A stretch of 64,000 bases of DNA from Micrococcaceae bacterium Sec5.1 (GTDB lineage: Bacteria > Actinomycetota > Actinomycetes > Actinomycetales > Micrococcaceae), in the NCBI GenBank assembly GCA_039636795.1, contig CP143430.1, forward strand, positions 3,844,001 to 3,908,000. Direction: 5' to 3'. Positions 53,423 to 62,288 of this stretch are shown one piece after another. Position 1 is the first letter of the stretch. The number at the start of each line of letters is the position of its first letter. The position numbers were made by a program, and so were the translations under genes. The notes below the pieces were generated by a model. The model was given only the letters and a program-made list of their open reading frames with translations. It had not been told where the DNA came from and ran no database searches.

Positions 53423-54556
53423 TTAGACCTTAGCGACCAGCCACGTCCGCAGCGCACGAAGACACTCACGGACGGCATCGGCGTCGACGTGTTCATTGTC
53501 CTTGTGCGCCAGCAACGGATCGCCGGGCCCGAAGTTTACGGCCGGGATGCCCAACTCACTGAAACGTGCGACATCGGTCCAACCGTATTTGGGCTTTGGT
53601 TCCGCGCCGACTGCGGCCACGAAAGACGCAGCTGCCGGGTGGTTCAGTCCGGGCCGTGCGCCGGCAGCAGCGTCTGTGCGAACGACGTCGAATCCCTCCA
53701 GGAGCTCCCGCACGTGGGCCTCCGCCTGATCCGGCGTCTTGTCCGGAGCGAAGCGGTAGTTGATCTCCACCACGCAGCGGTCAGGGATGACGTTACCGGC
53801 CGTGCCGCCATTGATCTTCACCGCATTGAGGCTCTCCCGGTAATCGAGGCCGTCCACGTTGATCGTCCGGGGCTCGTAGGCCGCGAGGCGGGCGAGGATT
53901 GGTGCCGCCGCATGGATGGCGTTGCTGCCCATCCAAGCGCGGGCCGAGTGGGCCGCTTCACCGATAGTGGTCGCTTCGAACCGGCTGGTTCCATTGCAAC
54001 CCCCTTCAACTGTGCCGTGTGTGGGCTCAAGAAGAATAGCGAAGTCCCCCAGGAGCAGGTCGCCATGGTTGCGGACCAGCCTGCCCAGGCCACTCTTGAC
54101 GGCCTCCACTTCCTCGTGGTCATAGAAGACAAAGGTGACATCCTTGTCCGGCTCGCTGCCGTCGTCGAAGAGGGTCGCCGCGAGTGCGAGCTGCACGGCA
54201 ACGCCGCCCTTCATGTCGGTGGTCCCCCGGCCATAGAGCACACCCTCCCCGGGGATGCCCGACTCCCACGTTGCCGGAACGGTGCCCAGTGAGCCTTCCA
54301 CTGTGGGCAGCGGAACAGTGTCCAGGTGTCCGGCGAGGATGACGCGCTCTGCGCGGCCAAGTTCGGTGCGGGCAATGATGGCATCGCCGTCGCGCACAAC
54401 GGTGTATTCGGGAATGGCGCGCAGGGCGGCCTCCACGAGATCGGCGAGCGGGGTCTCGTTGCCCGAGACGCTGTTAATATCGATGAGCGCGGCTGTCAGC
54501 AAGGCGACGTCCTGGCGCAGGTCCAGCAGGGCGGGGGCAGGGTTAAGGGTCACCAC
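53423..54556 (-). CDS. dapE: Succinyl-diaminopimelate desuccinylase
   Basis: 377 aa M20-family metallopeptidase. Zinc ligands and the catalytic Glu are seen in [23 protein letters not shown] and [10 protein letters not shown]. It hydrolyses N-succinyl-L,L-diaminopimelate in the lysine/peptidoglycan pathway. GTG start; a second GTG directly follows. It is divergent from dapD with 102 bp between, and dapC, for the intermediate step, lies 7 kb away. Confidence 0.92.
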   Translation of the reverse strand: MVTLNPAPALLDLRQDVALLTAALIDINSVSGNETPLADLVEAALRAIPEYTVVRDGDAIIARTELGRAERVILAGHLDTVPLPTVEGSLGTVPATWESGIPGEGVLYGRGTTDMKGGVAVQLALAATLFDDGSEPDKDVTFVFYDHEEVEAVKSGLGRLVRNHGDLLLGDFAILLEPTHGTVEGGCNGTSRFEATTIGEAAHSARAWMGSNAIHAAAPILARLAAYEPRTINVDGLDYRESLNAVKINGGTAGNVIPDRCVVEINYRFAPDKTPDQAEAHVRELLEGFDVVRTDAAAGARPGLNHPAAASFVAAVGAEPKPKYGWTDVARFSELGIPAVNFGPGDPLLAHKDNEHVDADAVRECLRALRTWLVAKV

Positions 54557-54646
54557 TCCACCTTAACTCCCCGGGCAGCTGTGTTTCGGGCAACAAATGC
54601 GACCTTTGCGGGTGAGACGGGTTTCAGCCGCGCCACGGGCGATCGA

Positions 54647-54652
54647 TACACT
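54647..54652 (+). promoter_or_regulatory. -10 hexamer of probable leaderless dapD
   Basis: TACACT, 6 nt before the ATG at 54659. It supports that start over the longer open frame, which is antisense to dapE. Confidence 0.55.
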
Positions 54653-54658
54653 GGGGCC

Positions 54659-55672
54659 ATGACTGAAACTGCTTCCTCTGCTGTGCCCGCAAACCACCGA
54701 TCAGCCTACGGATTCGGCCTCGCCACCATCGCCACCTCGCCTTCCGGGGAAGCAACCGTGCTGGATGTCTGGTACCCGGCACCGGCCCTGGGTGTAGCCG
54801 CTGAAACCCTTCGTGACGTTGAGAACGCCGATCCCGCACTCACTGCCCTGGCTGACGATGGCAAAGACGCCGATCGCGGCACGGAGCAGAAGGTGGTCTT
54901 CGCACAGATCGACCTCGACGCCGCCCCGGCAGATACAGCCGATGCTTACCTGCGTCTGCACCTCCTTTCGCACCGCCTGGTCAAGCCGAACAGCATCAAC
55001 CTGGACGGCGTCTTCGGCAAGCTCCCCAACGTCGTCTGGACCAACTTCGGCCCAGCCGCCGTCGAAGGTTTTGAAATGACACGTGCTCGCCTGCGTAAGC
55101 GCGGCAATGTAGTGGTTTACGGCGTGGACAAGTTCCCGCGGATGGTCGATTACGTGGTTCCCACGGGTGTTCGGATCGCCGACGCCGACCGCGTCCGTCT
55201 GGGCGCGCACCTCGCCGAAGGCACCACGGTGATGCATGAAGGCTTCGTGAACTTCAACGCTGGAACCCTCGGGACGTCCATGGTGGAAGGCCGCATCTCC
55301 GCTGGAGTGGTGGCCGGTGACGGGACGGACGTCGGCGGCGGCGCCTCCATCATGGGTACGCTCTCCGGCGGCGGCAAGGAAAAGATCGCTTTGGGCGAGC
55401 GGGTACTGCTTGGCGCAAACTCCGGTGTCGGCATCAGCATCGGCGATGATTCCGTGGTGGAAGCCGGCCTGTACGTCACCGCAGGAACCCGCGTTCGGGT
55501 GCCCGGCCCCAAGGACGAAAACGGCGAAGACACCAGCAAGATCATCAAGGCCGTCGAGCTTTCCGGTGTTCCCAACCTGCTGTTCCGCCGCAACTCCACC
55601 ACCGGTGGTGTGGAAGTCCTGCCCCGCAAGGGCCAGACCGTGGAGTTGAACGAGGCGCTGCACGCCAATTAG
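54659..55672 (+). CDS. dapD: Tetrahydrodipicolinate N-succinyltransferase
   Basis: 337 aa. It transfers succinyl from succinyl-CoA to tetrahydrodipicolinate. The C-terminal half is a left-handed beta-helix (hexapeptide repeats in [40 protein letters not shown] and [20 protein letters not shown]). The N-terminal domain is the actinobacterial type. The family length fits. It starts an operon with a lysozyme-like gene 13 bp downstream. Confidence 0.93.
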   Translation: MTETASSAVPANHRSAYGFGLATIATSPSGEATVLDVWYPAPALGVAAETLRDVENADPALTALADDGKDADRGTEQKVVFAQIDLDAAPADTADAYLRLHLLSHRLVKPNSINLDGVFGKLPNVVWTNFGPAAVEGFEMTRARLRKRGNVVVYGVDKFPRMVDYVVPTGVRIADADRVRLGAHLAEGTTVMHEGFVNFNAGTLGTSMVEGRISAGVVAGDGTDVGGGASIMGTLSGGGKEKIALGERVLLGANSGVGISIGDDSVVEAGLYVTAGTRVRVPGPKDENGEDTSKIIKAVELSGVPNLLFRRNSTTGGVEVLPRKGQTVELNEALHAN

Positions 55673-55685
55673 CAGGAGACAAGCA

Positions 55686-56528
55686 ATGCGCCGGTTCCGC
55701 CGCGCCATCGTTGCGGTGCTGGCGCTGGCCCTGGTGGCCGGTGCTATCTACGCGATAGTTGCCATACTGCAGCGCTCCGAGACCCTGGTCTCGGAGCGCT
55801 GCCTCGCCGTCACGGGGTCCGAAAGCTACGAGTTGGCTACCGACCAAGCGGCCAACGCCTCGCTCATCACGGCCATCTCCGTTCAGCGCGGACTTCCACC
55901 AAGGGCTGCAAGCATCGCCCTCGCCACCGCGATGCAGGAATCCAAGCTACGGAACATCAATTACGGCGACGATGCAGGACCTGATTCGCGGGGTTTGTTC
56001 CAACAGAGGCCATCCCAAGGTTGGGGAACCGAGGCACAGGTCATGGACCCTGTCTATGCGACGAACGCCTTCTATAACGGCCTCATCAAAATTCCCGGTT
56101 ACGAGACCATGGAAATTACACAGGCAGCCCAGCAGGTCCAGCGCTCCGCGTTCCCCCGGGCATACGCCCAGCACGAGAACATGGGGCGCGCCTTCGCTTC
56201 TGCCCTCACCGGGCACTCGGAATCCGCGCTGACCTGTGAACTCCGCATGCCCGAAGCGGCCGGCGACCCTGCCGCCGTCGTGGAGGAATTGACGACGGCG
56301 TTCGGCTCCCAGCCGGCCACAGTCCAGGGCCGCTCGGTGCAACTGGATATCACTGGTACGCAAGCCTGGGCAGTTGCCCATTGGGCGGTAGCCAACGCCA
56401 AGTCCCTCTCCATCACGCAAGTGGATGTTGGTGGTCAGACGTGGAATCGGGAAAAACGCGACGGGTGGATTGCATCGGCCGCACCGTCTGAGTCAGTGAC
56501 CATCACCGTCTCGGCACCTACCACCTGA
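55686..56528 (+). CDS. Membrane-anchored lysozyme-like (putative lytic transglycosylase) protein
   Basis: 280 aa. One N-terminal membrane anchor (FRRAIVAVLALALVAGAIYA) is followed by a lysozyme-like domain (about residues 55-180) with the presumed catalytic Glu in ALATAMQESKLRNI and the family segment SRGLFQQRPSQGWG. The last 90 residues form a separate alpha/beta region. Such proteins are often mis-named heavy-metal transporters in databases. The gene is coupled to dapD, so a role in peptidoglycan turnover is likely; activity is inferred. Confidence 0.78.
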   Translation: MRRFRRAIVAVLALALVAGAIYAIVAILQRSETLVSERCLAVTGSESYELATDQAANASLITAISVQRGLPPRAASIALATAMQESKLRNINYGDDAGPDSRGLFQQRPSQGWGTEAQVMDPVYATNAFYNGLIKIPGYETMEITQAAQQVQRSAFPRAYAQHENMGRAFASALTGHSESALTCELRMPEAAGDPAAVVEELTTAFGSQPATVQGRSVQLDITGTQAWAVAHWAVANAKSLSITQVDVGGQTWNREKRDGWIASAAPSESVTITVSAPTT

Positions 56529-56532
56529 CTCC

Positions 56533-57144
56533 TTAGGCGAGCATCTCCACCACGGGCTGGACATAGCTGCGGAAGACTTCAGGCTCGGACAGCAGCCTGT
56601 GGCTCATGATCATGGTGCTGGGCTCCAAGTACCAGGCCCGCGGCTCGTTGAGCGGCAACTCGATAATGGTGAGATCAAAGTCCCGCGAGCTCCGGCCAAC
56701 TTCCAGGAGCCTATCCTCCACCATCTCGTTCAGGACTCCCGTAACCCCGTTGGCTTCGCGCTCTGCCTCGATCTTCGCGTATTCATCGATCCTGTCCGTT
56801 GCCCATCCCAAAGCCGAACCAAAGTGTGCCTGCAGGACACGCTGCAGGGCAGGAGAATTGCCGAAGGCCTTGAAACTGGGGGGCGCGAGCTCAAGTGCCG
56901 GGTTGGGATAGGTCTTCACGAGCTTCTCCCACCAGGCCTCCCACTCGGTTTTGAGGGCGTGGATCCCACCCACATCCGAGGTGAGGTGGCTATGATCGGC
57001 ATGGCGGACCTTGGGAGCAGCGTGGGACAGTAACGGTTTTCCGGCACCGTCGAGTCCAGCTACGTCGCGCAAGTACAGGGCGATGAGCATCGGCCCGGAC
57101 GTGTCCATGGTGATGCGCCATCCAGAGCCGCCTGACTCATGCAT
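56533..57144 (-). CDS. Conserved hypothetical protein
   Basis: 203 aa, ATG start preceded by GGGAGGA. Soluble, no signal or membrane segment. I do not recognise a characterised family. It is rich in Trp and Glu in the middle (ALKTEWEAWWEKLVKTYPNP) and ends with a beta region (DLTIIELPLNEPRAWYLEPS). The N-terminus contains WRITMDTSGPMLIALYL. It sits between the convergent lysozyme-like gene (4 bp away) and a TetR gene on the same strand. Confidence 0.75.
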   Translation of the reverse strand: MHESGGSGWRITMDTSGPMLIALYLRDVAGLDGAGKPLLSHAAPKVRHADHSHLTSDVGGIHALKTEWEAWWEKLVKTYPNPALELAPPSFKAFGNSPALQRVLQAHFGSALGWATDRIDEYAKIEAEREANGVTGVLNEMVEDRLLEVGRSSRDFDLTIIELPLNEPRAWYLEPSTMIMSHRLLSEPEVFRSYVQPVVEMLA

Positions 57145-57272
57145 CCGAATTCCTCCCTTGGCAGGTTCCCGACATGTCCCAGTCTATTCCCGTTGGCTTG
57201 CTACGGTAACGGTGCGGGAGGCACTGCTTGCTGGCGGCACATCGTCGTCCTGTGGGGAGCCCGGGAGACAAG

Positions 57273-57899
57273 CTACGGCGTAGCCGGCACCGGAGCGAAA
57301 GCCGCCAGATGGGCCGTGAGGACGTCACTACACATCTCGGCCGTCATCCATTCGGGCTGGAGCAGCGCGTGCATGCACAGGCCGTCCATGGTGGCCAGGA
57401 GCCGTTCAGCCTCTGTGACAAGGCTTTGTGGGGCGGTGGCTTCGCCGGGGCTCAACAGGATGATGAGGCGTCCCACAATGGCAGCGACCACGCGGTGACT
57501 GCGTTCGGCTTCGGGAGCAAGGACCGGCTTTATCCGGGCAGCGTGGCGGAAGGCCATCCAAACGCAGGCGTCCACGGCGAGTTCTTCGTCCAAGGGAAGG
57601 AACTGGCCCAAGAGGTTCAACACCGCGGCGTGCTGCCCGGCGCTGCCCGGGGTTTCGCCTTCAACGGCAAGCAAAGCTGACTCCAGCCGACCGCTAAGAC
57701 GGTCGATGACGGAGGCAAAGGAGAACACGAGAAGCTCGTCGCTGCTGGCAAAATAGTGCCGAACGGAGCCTACGGCCAGCCCGGCTTCATCAGCTACTTC
57801 ACGAAGGGATGCCCGTTCCAAACCGTCGCTTGCGATGATCCTGAAGACAGCTTGGACAACTTCCTGGCGCCGGGCTTCGGCATCAACAATTTTGGGCAC
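57273..57899 (-). CDS. TetR-family transcriptional regulator
   Basis: 208 aa, GTG start. N-terminal helix-turn-helix ASLREVADEAGLAVGSVRHYFASSDELL, in the BetI/TetR style, and a C-terminal helical domain of the type called TetR_C_6. A palindrome AGCACGAACGTGCT lies 11 bp upstream of its start and is the obvious candidate operator. It is divergent from galE, with 80 bp between. Confidence 0.87.
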   Translation of the reverse strand: MPKIVDAEARRQEVVQAVFRIIASDGLERASLREVADEAGLAVGSVRHYFASSDELLVFSFASVIDRLSGRLESALLAVEGETPGSAGQHAAVLNLLGQFLPLDEELAVDACVWMAFRHAARIKPVLAPEAERSHRVVAAIVGRLIILLSPGEATAPQSLVTEAERLLATMDGLCMHALLQPEWMTAEMCSDVLTAHLAAFAPVPATP

Positions 57900-57910
57900 C
57901 AGTATTTTTT

Positions 57911-57924
57911 AGCACGAACGTGCT
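57911..57924. promoter_or_regulatory. Putative TetR operator
   Basis: AGCACG-AA-CGTGCT, a 6-bp perfect dyad between the TetR gene and galE. It overlaps the region expected for the TetR gene's own promoter, which suggests autoregulation. Confidence 0.55.
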
Positions 57925-57966
57925 TCAACACCGCTCAACACTGAGCGGCGTGGCTCCGATTTCCGA

Positions 57967-57972
57967 TAGCGT
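57967..57972 (+). promoter_or_regulatory. -10 hexamer of probable leaderless galE
   Basis: TAGCGT, 7 nt before the ATG at 57980. Confidence 0.5.
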
Positions 57973-57979
57973 AGACATC

Positions 57980-58996
57980 ATGAAAATTCTTGTCACGGGT
58001 GGCACCGGCTACATCGGTTCGCACACCGTTCTGTCCCTCCAGGAAGCCGGCCATGAGGTCGTCGTGCTCGATAACCTCGTGAACTCCAGCGAAGAGTCCC
58101 TGCGGAGGGTTTCCGAGCTCACTGGCAAGACTGCAGCCTTCCACAAGGTTGACCTGGTAGACGAGCCCGCCGTCGAGGCTGTATTCGACCAGCATCAGAT
58201 CGACGCCGTGATCCACTTCGCAGGATTAAAGGCCGTGGGCGAATCCGTTCAGGAGCCATTGGCGTACTACTACAACAACATTGTGGGCACGCTGAACCTG
58301 CTCCGCGCCATGGACAAGCACGACGTCCGTTCCATTGTGTTCAGCTCTTCCGCGACCGTATATGGCGAGCACAATCCCATCCCGTACATCGAGAAGATGG
58401 AAATCGGTGCCAACAACCCGTACGGCCGCACCAAGGAACAGATCGAGGACATCCTCTCGGACCTGGGCAATGCGGACGACCGCTGGCACATTGCACTGCT
58501 GCGCTACTTCAACCCGGTTGGCGCCCACCCGTCCGGACGCATCGGCGAGGACCCTCAAGGCATTCCCAACAACCTTGTCCCATTCATCGCACAGGTTGCC
58601 GTGGGACGCCGCGAGAAGCTCATGGTTTTCGGTGGTGACTATGACACCCCTGATGGAACGGCCCAGCGCGACTACATCCACGTCGTGGATCTTGCTGAAG
58701 GTCACGTGGCGGCACTGAACTTCATTGCTGACCGCGCTGGCGTCCGTCGCTGGAACCTTGGTTCTGGCAAGGGATCGTCCGTGCTGGAGGTACTGCGGTC
58801 CTTCGAAAAGGCCGTCGGACACGAGCTGCCCTACGAAATCACGGGCCGCCGCGCTGGCGACCTTCCCGCTTTCTGGGCCGACGCCTCTTCCGCCCTCGCA
58901 GACCTCGGATGGTCCACCACGAAGACTGTGGACCAGATGTGCGAGGACCACTGGCGCTGGCAGAAGAACAACCCGTACGGGTACAACGCTTCCTAA
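57980..58996 (+). CDS. galE: UDP-glucose 4-epimerase
   Basis: 338 aa from ATG 57980 (MKILVTGGTGYIGSHT), the family start. NAD motif GGTGYIGSH, catalytic Ser in FSSSATVYG and Y-x3-K in NPYGRTKEQIED. It interconverts UDP-glucose and UDP-galactose for cell-wall sugars and galactose use. It stands alone. The stop codon TAA is followed at once by a hairpin. Confidence 0.95.
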   Translation: MKILVTGGTGYIGSHTVLSLQEAGHEVVVLDNLVNSSEESLRRVSELTGKTAAFHKVDLVDEPAVEAVFDQHQIDAVIHFAGLKAVGESVQEPLAYYYNNIVGTLNLLRAMDKHDVRSIVFSSSATVYGEHNPIPYIEKMEIGANNPYGRTKEQIEDILSDLGNADDRWHIALLRYFNPVGAHPSGRIGEDPQGIPNNLVPFIAQVAVGRREKLMVFGGDYDTPDGTAQRDYIHVVDLAEGHVAALNFIADRAGVRRWNLGSGKGSSVLEVLRSFEKAVGHELPYEITGRRAGDLPAFWADASSALADLGWSTTKTVDQMCEDHWRWQKNNPYGYNAS

Positions 58997-59063
58997 AGCA
59001 ACGCGGGGTCACTTCGGGCCCATGTCGGCCTGCTTTATGGGCCACAAGTGACCCCGCGTTGCT
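58997..59063 (+). terminator. Long two-part hairpin directly after galE
   Basis: An 18-bp perfect outer stem (58997-59014 with 59046-59063) and an inner stem GGGCCCAT/ATGGGCC follow the galE stop codon without a gap. Next comes CTATTA. Probable terminator that may also protect the 3' end. Confidence 0.75.
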
Positions 59064-59081
59064 CTATTACCGACTGAATTA

Positions 59082-59127
59082 ACGACGGCGGCCACCCACC
59101 TCGCGCGAGGTGGGCGGCCGCCGTCGT
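59082..59127. terminator. Near-perfect 23-bp-arm palindrome after gltA
   Basis: The arms meet at 59104/59105 with one mismatch and almost no loop (ACCTCGCGCGAGGT at the centre). It lies 19 bp beyond the gltA stop on the minus strand and 18 bp after the galE hairpin. Terminator for gltA, possibly for both. Confidence 0.7.
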
Positions 59128-59146
59128 GATTGACGCTGTTGCCGTA

Positions 59147-60430
59147 TCAGTTGGCCGGGTAGTTGCGCTCCGGCTCCCCTGTGTAGAGCTGCCGCGGGCG
59201 GCCGATCTTGGTCTGGGGATCGTTGATCATTTCGCGCCACTGGGCAATCCAGCCCGGGAGGCGGCCAATGGCGAAGAGGACGGTGAACATCTTCTCCGGG
59301 AAACCCATCGCCTTGTAGATCAGGCCGGTGTAGAAGTCCACGTTCGGGTACAGCTTGCGCTGGATGAAGTAGTCATCAGCCAGGGCCTTCTCTTCAAGGC
59401 GCATTGCGATGTCCAGCAGTTCGTCGTTGCCGCCGAGCTTGCCCAGGACCTCGTGGGCCGTTGCCTTGATGATCTTGGCACGGGGATCGTAGTTCTTGTA
59501 GACACGGTGCCCGAAGCCCATGAGGCGGACGCCGTCTTCCTTGTTCTTGACCTTCTCCATGTAGTCCTCGGGCTTGATGCCGTCCGCCTGGATCTGGCGC
59601 AGCATCTTCAGCACGGCCTCATTGGCGCCGCCGTGTGCGGGGCCAAAGAGGGCGTTGATGCCGGCAGAAACTGACGCGAAGAGGTTTGCATTGGAGGAAC
59701 CCACCAAGCGGACAGTGGAGGTGGAACAGTTCTGCTCGTGGTCAGCGTGCAGGATGAGCAGCAGGTCCAGGGCCTTGACCACAATCGGATCCAGCTCGTA
59801 CTGCTCGGCCGGGAGGCCAAAGCTCAACCGCAGGAAGTTTTCCACGAGGTTCATGGAGTTGTCCGGGTAGAGCATCGGCTGGCCGATGGACTTCTTGTGG
59901 GCGTAAGCGGCAATAACGGGCAGCTTGGCCATGAGGCGGATGGTGGAAACTTCCACGTGCTCCGCGTTGAAGGGATCCAGCGAGTCCTGATAGAACGTGG
60001 ACAACGCCGAAACGGCCGAGGAAAGCACCGGCATGGGGTGGGCATCCCGCGGGAATCCGCCGAAGAAGCCCTTCAGTTCCTCGTGCAGGAGCGTGTGGTG
60101 GCGGATGCGCTGATCGAAAGCTTCCAGCTCAGTGGGGGTGGGAAGGTTGCCGTAGATCAGCAGGTAGGAAACTTCAAGGAAGCTCGAGTGCTGGGCGAGT
60201 TGCTCGATCGGGTACCCGCGGTACCGCAGGATGCCTGCGTCGCCGTCGATGTACGTGATAGCCGAGGTGGTGGCCGCTGTGTTCATGAAGCCGGGGTCAT
60301 AGGCAACGGCGCCCGTCTGCTTCAGCAGCTTGGAAACGTCATAACCTTCGTTTCCTTCTACAACCTGGATGCGCGGCAGTTCAAGTTCGCCGCCGGCATG
60401 GCGCAGTGTCGCGCTGGTGGTCTCAGTCAT
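59147..60430 (-). CDS. gltA: Citrate synthase (type II)
   Basis: 427 aa from ATG 60430 (MTETTSATLRH), with AGGGG upstream; the longer frame has no homology. Condenses oxaloacetate and acetyl-CoA. Active-site residues are seen in GPAHGGANEAVL (His), GFGHRVYKNYDPRAKI (His) and VDFYTGLI (Asp). The family ends near RPRQLYTGEPERNY. It stands alone between two strong hairpins. Confidence 0.95.
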   Translation of the reverse strand: MTETTSATLRHAGGELELPRIQVVEGNEGYDVSKLLKQTGAVAYDPGFMNTAATTSAITYIDGDAGILRYRGYPIEQLAQHSSFLEVSYLLIYGNLPTPTELEAFDQRIRHHTLLHEELKGFFGGFPRDAHPMPVLSSAVSALSTFYQDSLDPFNAEHVEVSTIRLMAKLPVIAAYAHKKSIGQPMLYPDNSMNLVENFLRLSFGLPAEQYELDPIVVKALDLLLILHADHEQNCSTSTVRLVGSSNANLFASVSAGINALFGPAHGGANEAVLKMLRQIQADGIKPEDYMEKVKNKEDGVRLMGFGHRVYKNYDPRAKIIKATAHEVLGKLGGNDELLDIAMRLEEKALADDYFIQRKLYPNVDFYTGLIYKAMGFPEKMFTVLFAIGRLPGWIAQWREMINDPQTKIGRPRQLYTGEPERNYPAN

Positions 60431-60580
60431 GGAGTCCCCTTCATGAGGCCTCTGGGCCTCTATAGAACGCTTGTCCAACCAACTTCTGGTGACATCGTCT
60501 TCGGCCCCACTGTTGCAGGGCTCCAACGACCGCAGTGCTTTCTTATTGAAGGCCACCATTGATAGTCAGTTAAAAAGCTA

Positions 60581-60628
60581 CCGCCAGTAACCCTCCGGAA
60601 CTAATCCGTTCCGTCCGGTTACTGGCGG
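60581..60628 (-). terminator. Rho-independent terminator of dapC
   Basis: A 12-bp perfect stem (CCGCCAGTAACC, 60581-60592, with 60617-60628) and an inner CGGAAC/GTTCCG stem. On the minus strand it is followed by TAGCTTTTTAACT, a U-tract. It ends the fdxA-dapC transcript before gltA. Confidence 0.85.
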
Positions 60629-60636
60629 AATGACGC

Positions 60637-60653
60637 GACTTGTGGCACAAGTC
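60637..60653. repeat. 17-bp perfect palindrome next to the dapC stop
   Basis: GACTTGTG-G-CACAAGTC, between the dapC stop and its terminator. Possibly a protein site, or the base of a second hairpin. Confidence 0.5.
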
Positions 60654-60662
60654 ACAGCATTG

Positions 60663-61811
60663 TTATGACCCTGAGCTTAACCTCTCCACGGCCGCGTCAA
60701 TGCGTTCATCGCTGCCCGTCAGTGCCACCCGGATGAAGCCATTGCCGGCATCACCGTAGAAAACACCGGGTCCTACGACGATCCCCAGCTCAGCGAACCG
60801 GGCAACCGTGTCCCACGTAGCTTCACCGGCGGTAGACCATAGATAAAGGCCGGCGTTGGAGTCATGGATCTGCAATCCGAACTTCTCAAGTGCCGGGACG
60901 ATTCTCTCGCGCCGCCCGCGGTAGAGGTCCTTTTGGGCAAGCACGTGGTTCGAATCGCCCAAAGCGACGCGCATCGCCTCTTGCACCGGGTAGGGCACGA
61001 TCATTCCCGCGTGCTTTCGGCTGTTAACAAGGTTGGCCATAATCGCGGAATCGCCAGCTACGAAAGCAGCCCGATAGCCAGCGAGGTTGGACTGCTTGCT
61101 CAGGGAATAGACGCAAAGGAGGCCATCCGTGGAACCACCGGAAACCCGCGGGTCCAGGATGCTCGGGACAGATTCTCCCCCACGCTGGACATCCCACTCA
61201 CCCCAGCCAAGCTCGGCGTAGCATTCGTCGGAGGCCACTACGGCGCCGATTTCGCGCGCCTGGTTGACGATCTGTTGTAGAGATTCCACGCTCCGGACAC
61301 TGCCCGTGGGATTGCCCGGCGAGTTGATCCAGACCAAGCGAACCCTTGCACGAGTAGCGGCATCCAGTTGGTCCAGGCTATCCGCCGCTACGGCGGTAGC
61401 TCCCGCCAGCATCGCGCCGATGTCGTACGTGGGGTAGGCAACGGTAGGCCTGACTACGATGTCCCCGTTGCCAAGGCCCAGCAGGAAAGGCAACCAGGCG
61501 ACGAGCTCCTTGGAGCCCACCGTGGGCATAACGTCCTTTGGATCCAGGTTGGGGACTCCGCGGCGGGTCGCAAACCAGTCCACGACGGCCTGCCTCAAGG
61601 CTTCGGTGCCATGCACAGTCGGGTAGCCGTGGGCGTCCGACGCCGCAGCCAATGCGTCGCGGATCAGCCCTGGAGTGGGGTCAACCGGGGTTCCGATCGA
61701 GAGGTTAACGGCACCCCCGGGATGCTTGGCGGCTGTGGCCACATACGGTGCCATGGCCTCCCACGGGTAGTCGGGCAGGTTAAGGCCAAAGGCCGGTGCC
61801 GCGGAAATCAA
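60663..61811 (-). CDS. dapC: Succinyldiaminopimelate transaminase
   Basis: 382 aa fold-type I PLP aminotransferase. The PLP lysine is in YSLSKQSNLAGYRAAF, with WINSPGNPTGSV and the Arg of GFIRVALTGS. It makes N-succinyl-L,L-diaminopimelate from the keto acid, between DapD and DapE. The neighbouring ferredoxin gene 14 bp upstream is the same arrangement as dapC-fdxC in mycobacteria as I recall it. Confidence 0.9.
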   Translation of the reverse strand: MISAAPAFGLNLPDYPWEAMAPYVATAAKHPGGAVNLSIGTPVDPTPGLIRDALAAASDAHGYPTVHGTEALRQAVVDWFATRRGVPNLDPKDVMPTVGSKELVAWLPFLLGLGNGDIVVRPTVAYPTYDIGAMLAGATAVAADSLDQLDAATRARVRLVWINSPGNPTGSVRSVESLQQIVNQAREIGAVVASDECYAELGWGEWDVQRGGESVPSILDPRVSGGSTDGLLCVYSLSKQSNLAGYRAAFVAGDSAIMANLVNSRKHAGMIVPYPVQEAMRVALGDSNHVLAQKDLYRGRRERIVPALEKFGLQIHDSNAGLYLWSTAGEATWDTVARFAELGIVVGPGVFYGDAGNGFIRVALTGSDERIDAAVERLSSGS

Positions 61812-61825
61812 GGAAGCAACCGCCC

Positions 61826-62152
61826 TTAGTGGTCTTGGTTCTGCGGGGGCAGTGCGGCAATGAACGGGTGGTCCTTGCCGGTGTTGCCGATCTTCGCAGC
61901 GCCGCCCGGGGAACCAAGATCGTCAAAGAATTCGACGTTGGCCTTGTAGTAGTCAGCCCACTCTTCCGGAGTGTCATCCTCATAGTAGATGGCCTCAACA
62001 GGGCATACGGGTTCGCAAGCACCACAGTCAACGCATTCATCCGGGTGGATGTAGAGGGAACGCTCACCTTCGTAAATGCAGTCAACAGGGCATTCTTCGA
62101 TACATGCCTTGTCCTTGACATCTACACACGGCTGCGCGATTACGTACGTCAC
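61826..62152 (-). CDS. fdxA: Seven-iron ferredoxin
   Basis: 108 aa from GTG 62152 (MTYVIAQPCVDVKD), the family start; the frame upstream is open but not homologous. Cluster cysteines are in CVDVKDKACIEECPVDC and CVDCGACEPVCPVEA, giving one [3Fe-4S] and one [4Fe-4S] cluster. The C-terminal tail of about 45 residues is that of actinobacterial FdxA/FdxC. Electron carrier for oxidoreductases. It heads the operon with dapC. Confidence 0.93.
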   Translation of the reverse strand: MTYVIAQPCVDVKDKACIEECPVDCIYEGERSLYIHPDECVDCGACEPVCPVEAIYYEDDTPEEWADYYKANVEFFDDLGSPGGAAKIGNTGKDHPFIAALPPQNQDH

Positions 62153-62276
62153 GTCCCAGACCTCTCCACGGTTTGTCCCGGCCAATAGCCGGGGTAATAC
62201 GGCCGGCAGCATGCCGGACACTCAACTTCTGACCCTATTATCCAACAGTGCTATGACGCCAACCTAGCCCGCGTCT

Positions 62277-62282
62277 TAGTAT
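62277..62282 (+). promoter_or_regulatory. -10 hexamer of probable leaderless small gene
   Basis: TAGTAT, 6 nt before the GTG at 62289, which strengthens the case that this short gene is real. Confidence 0.5.
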
Positions 62283-62288
62283 GAAACG

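Noticed and set aside
54326..54658. Longer N-terminus for dapD
   Set aside because: Antisense to dapE; the family start MTETAS is at 54659 with a -10 hexamer before it.
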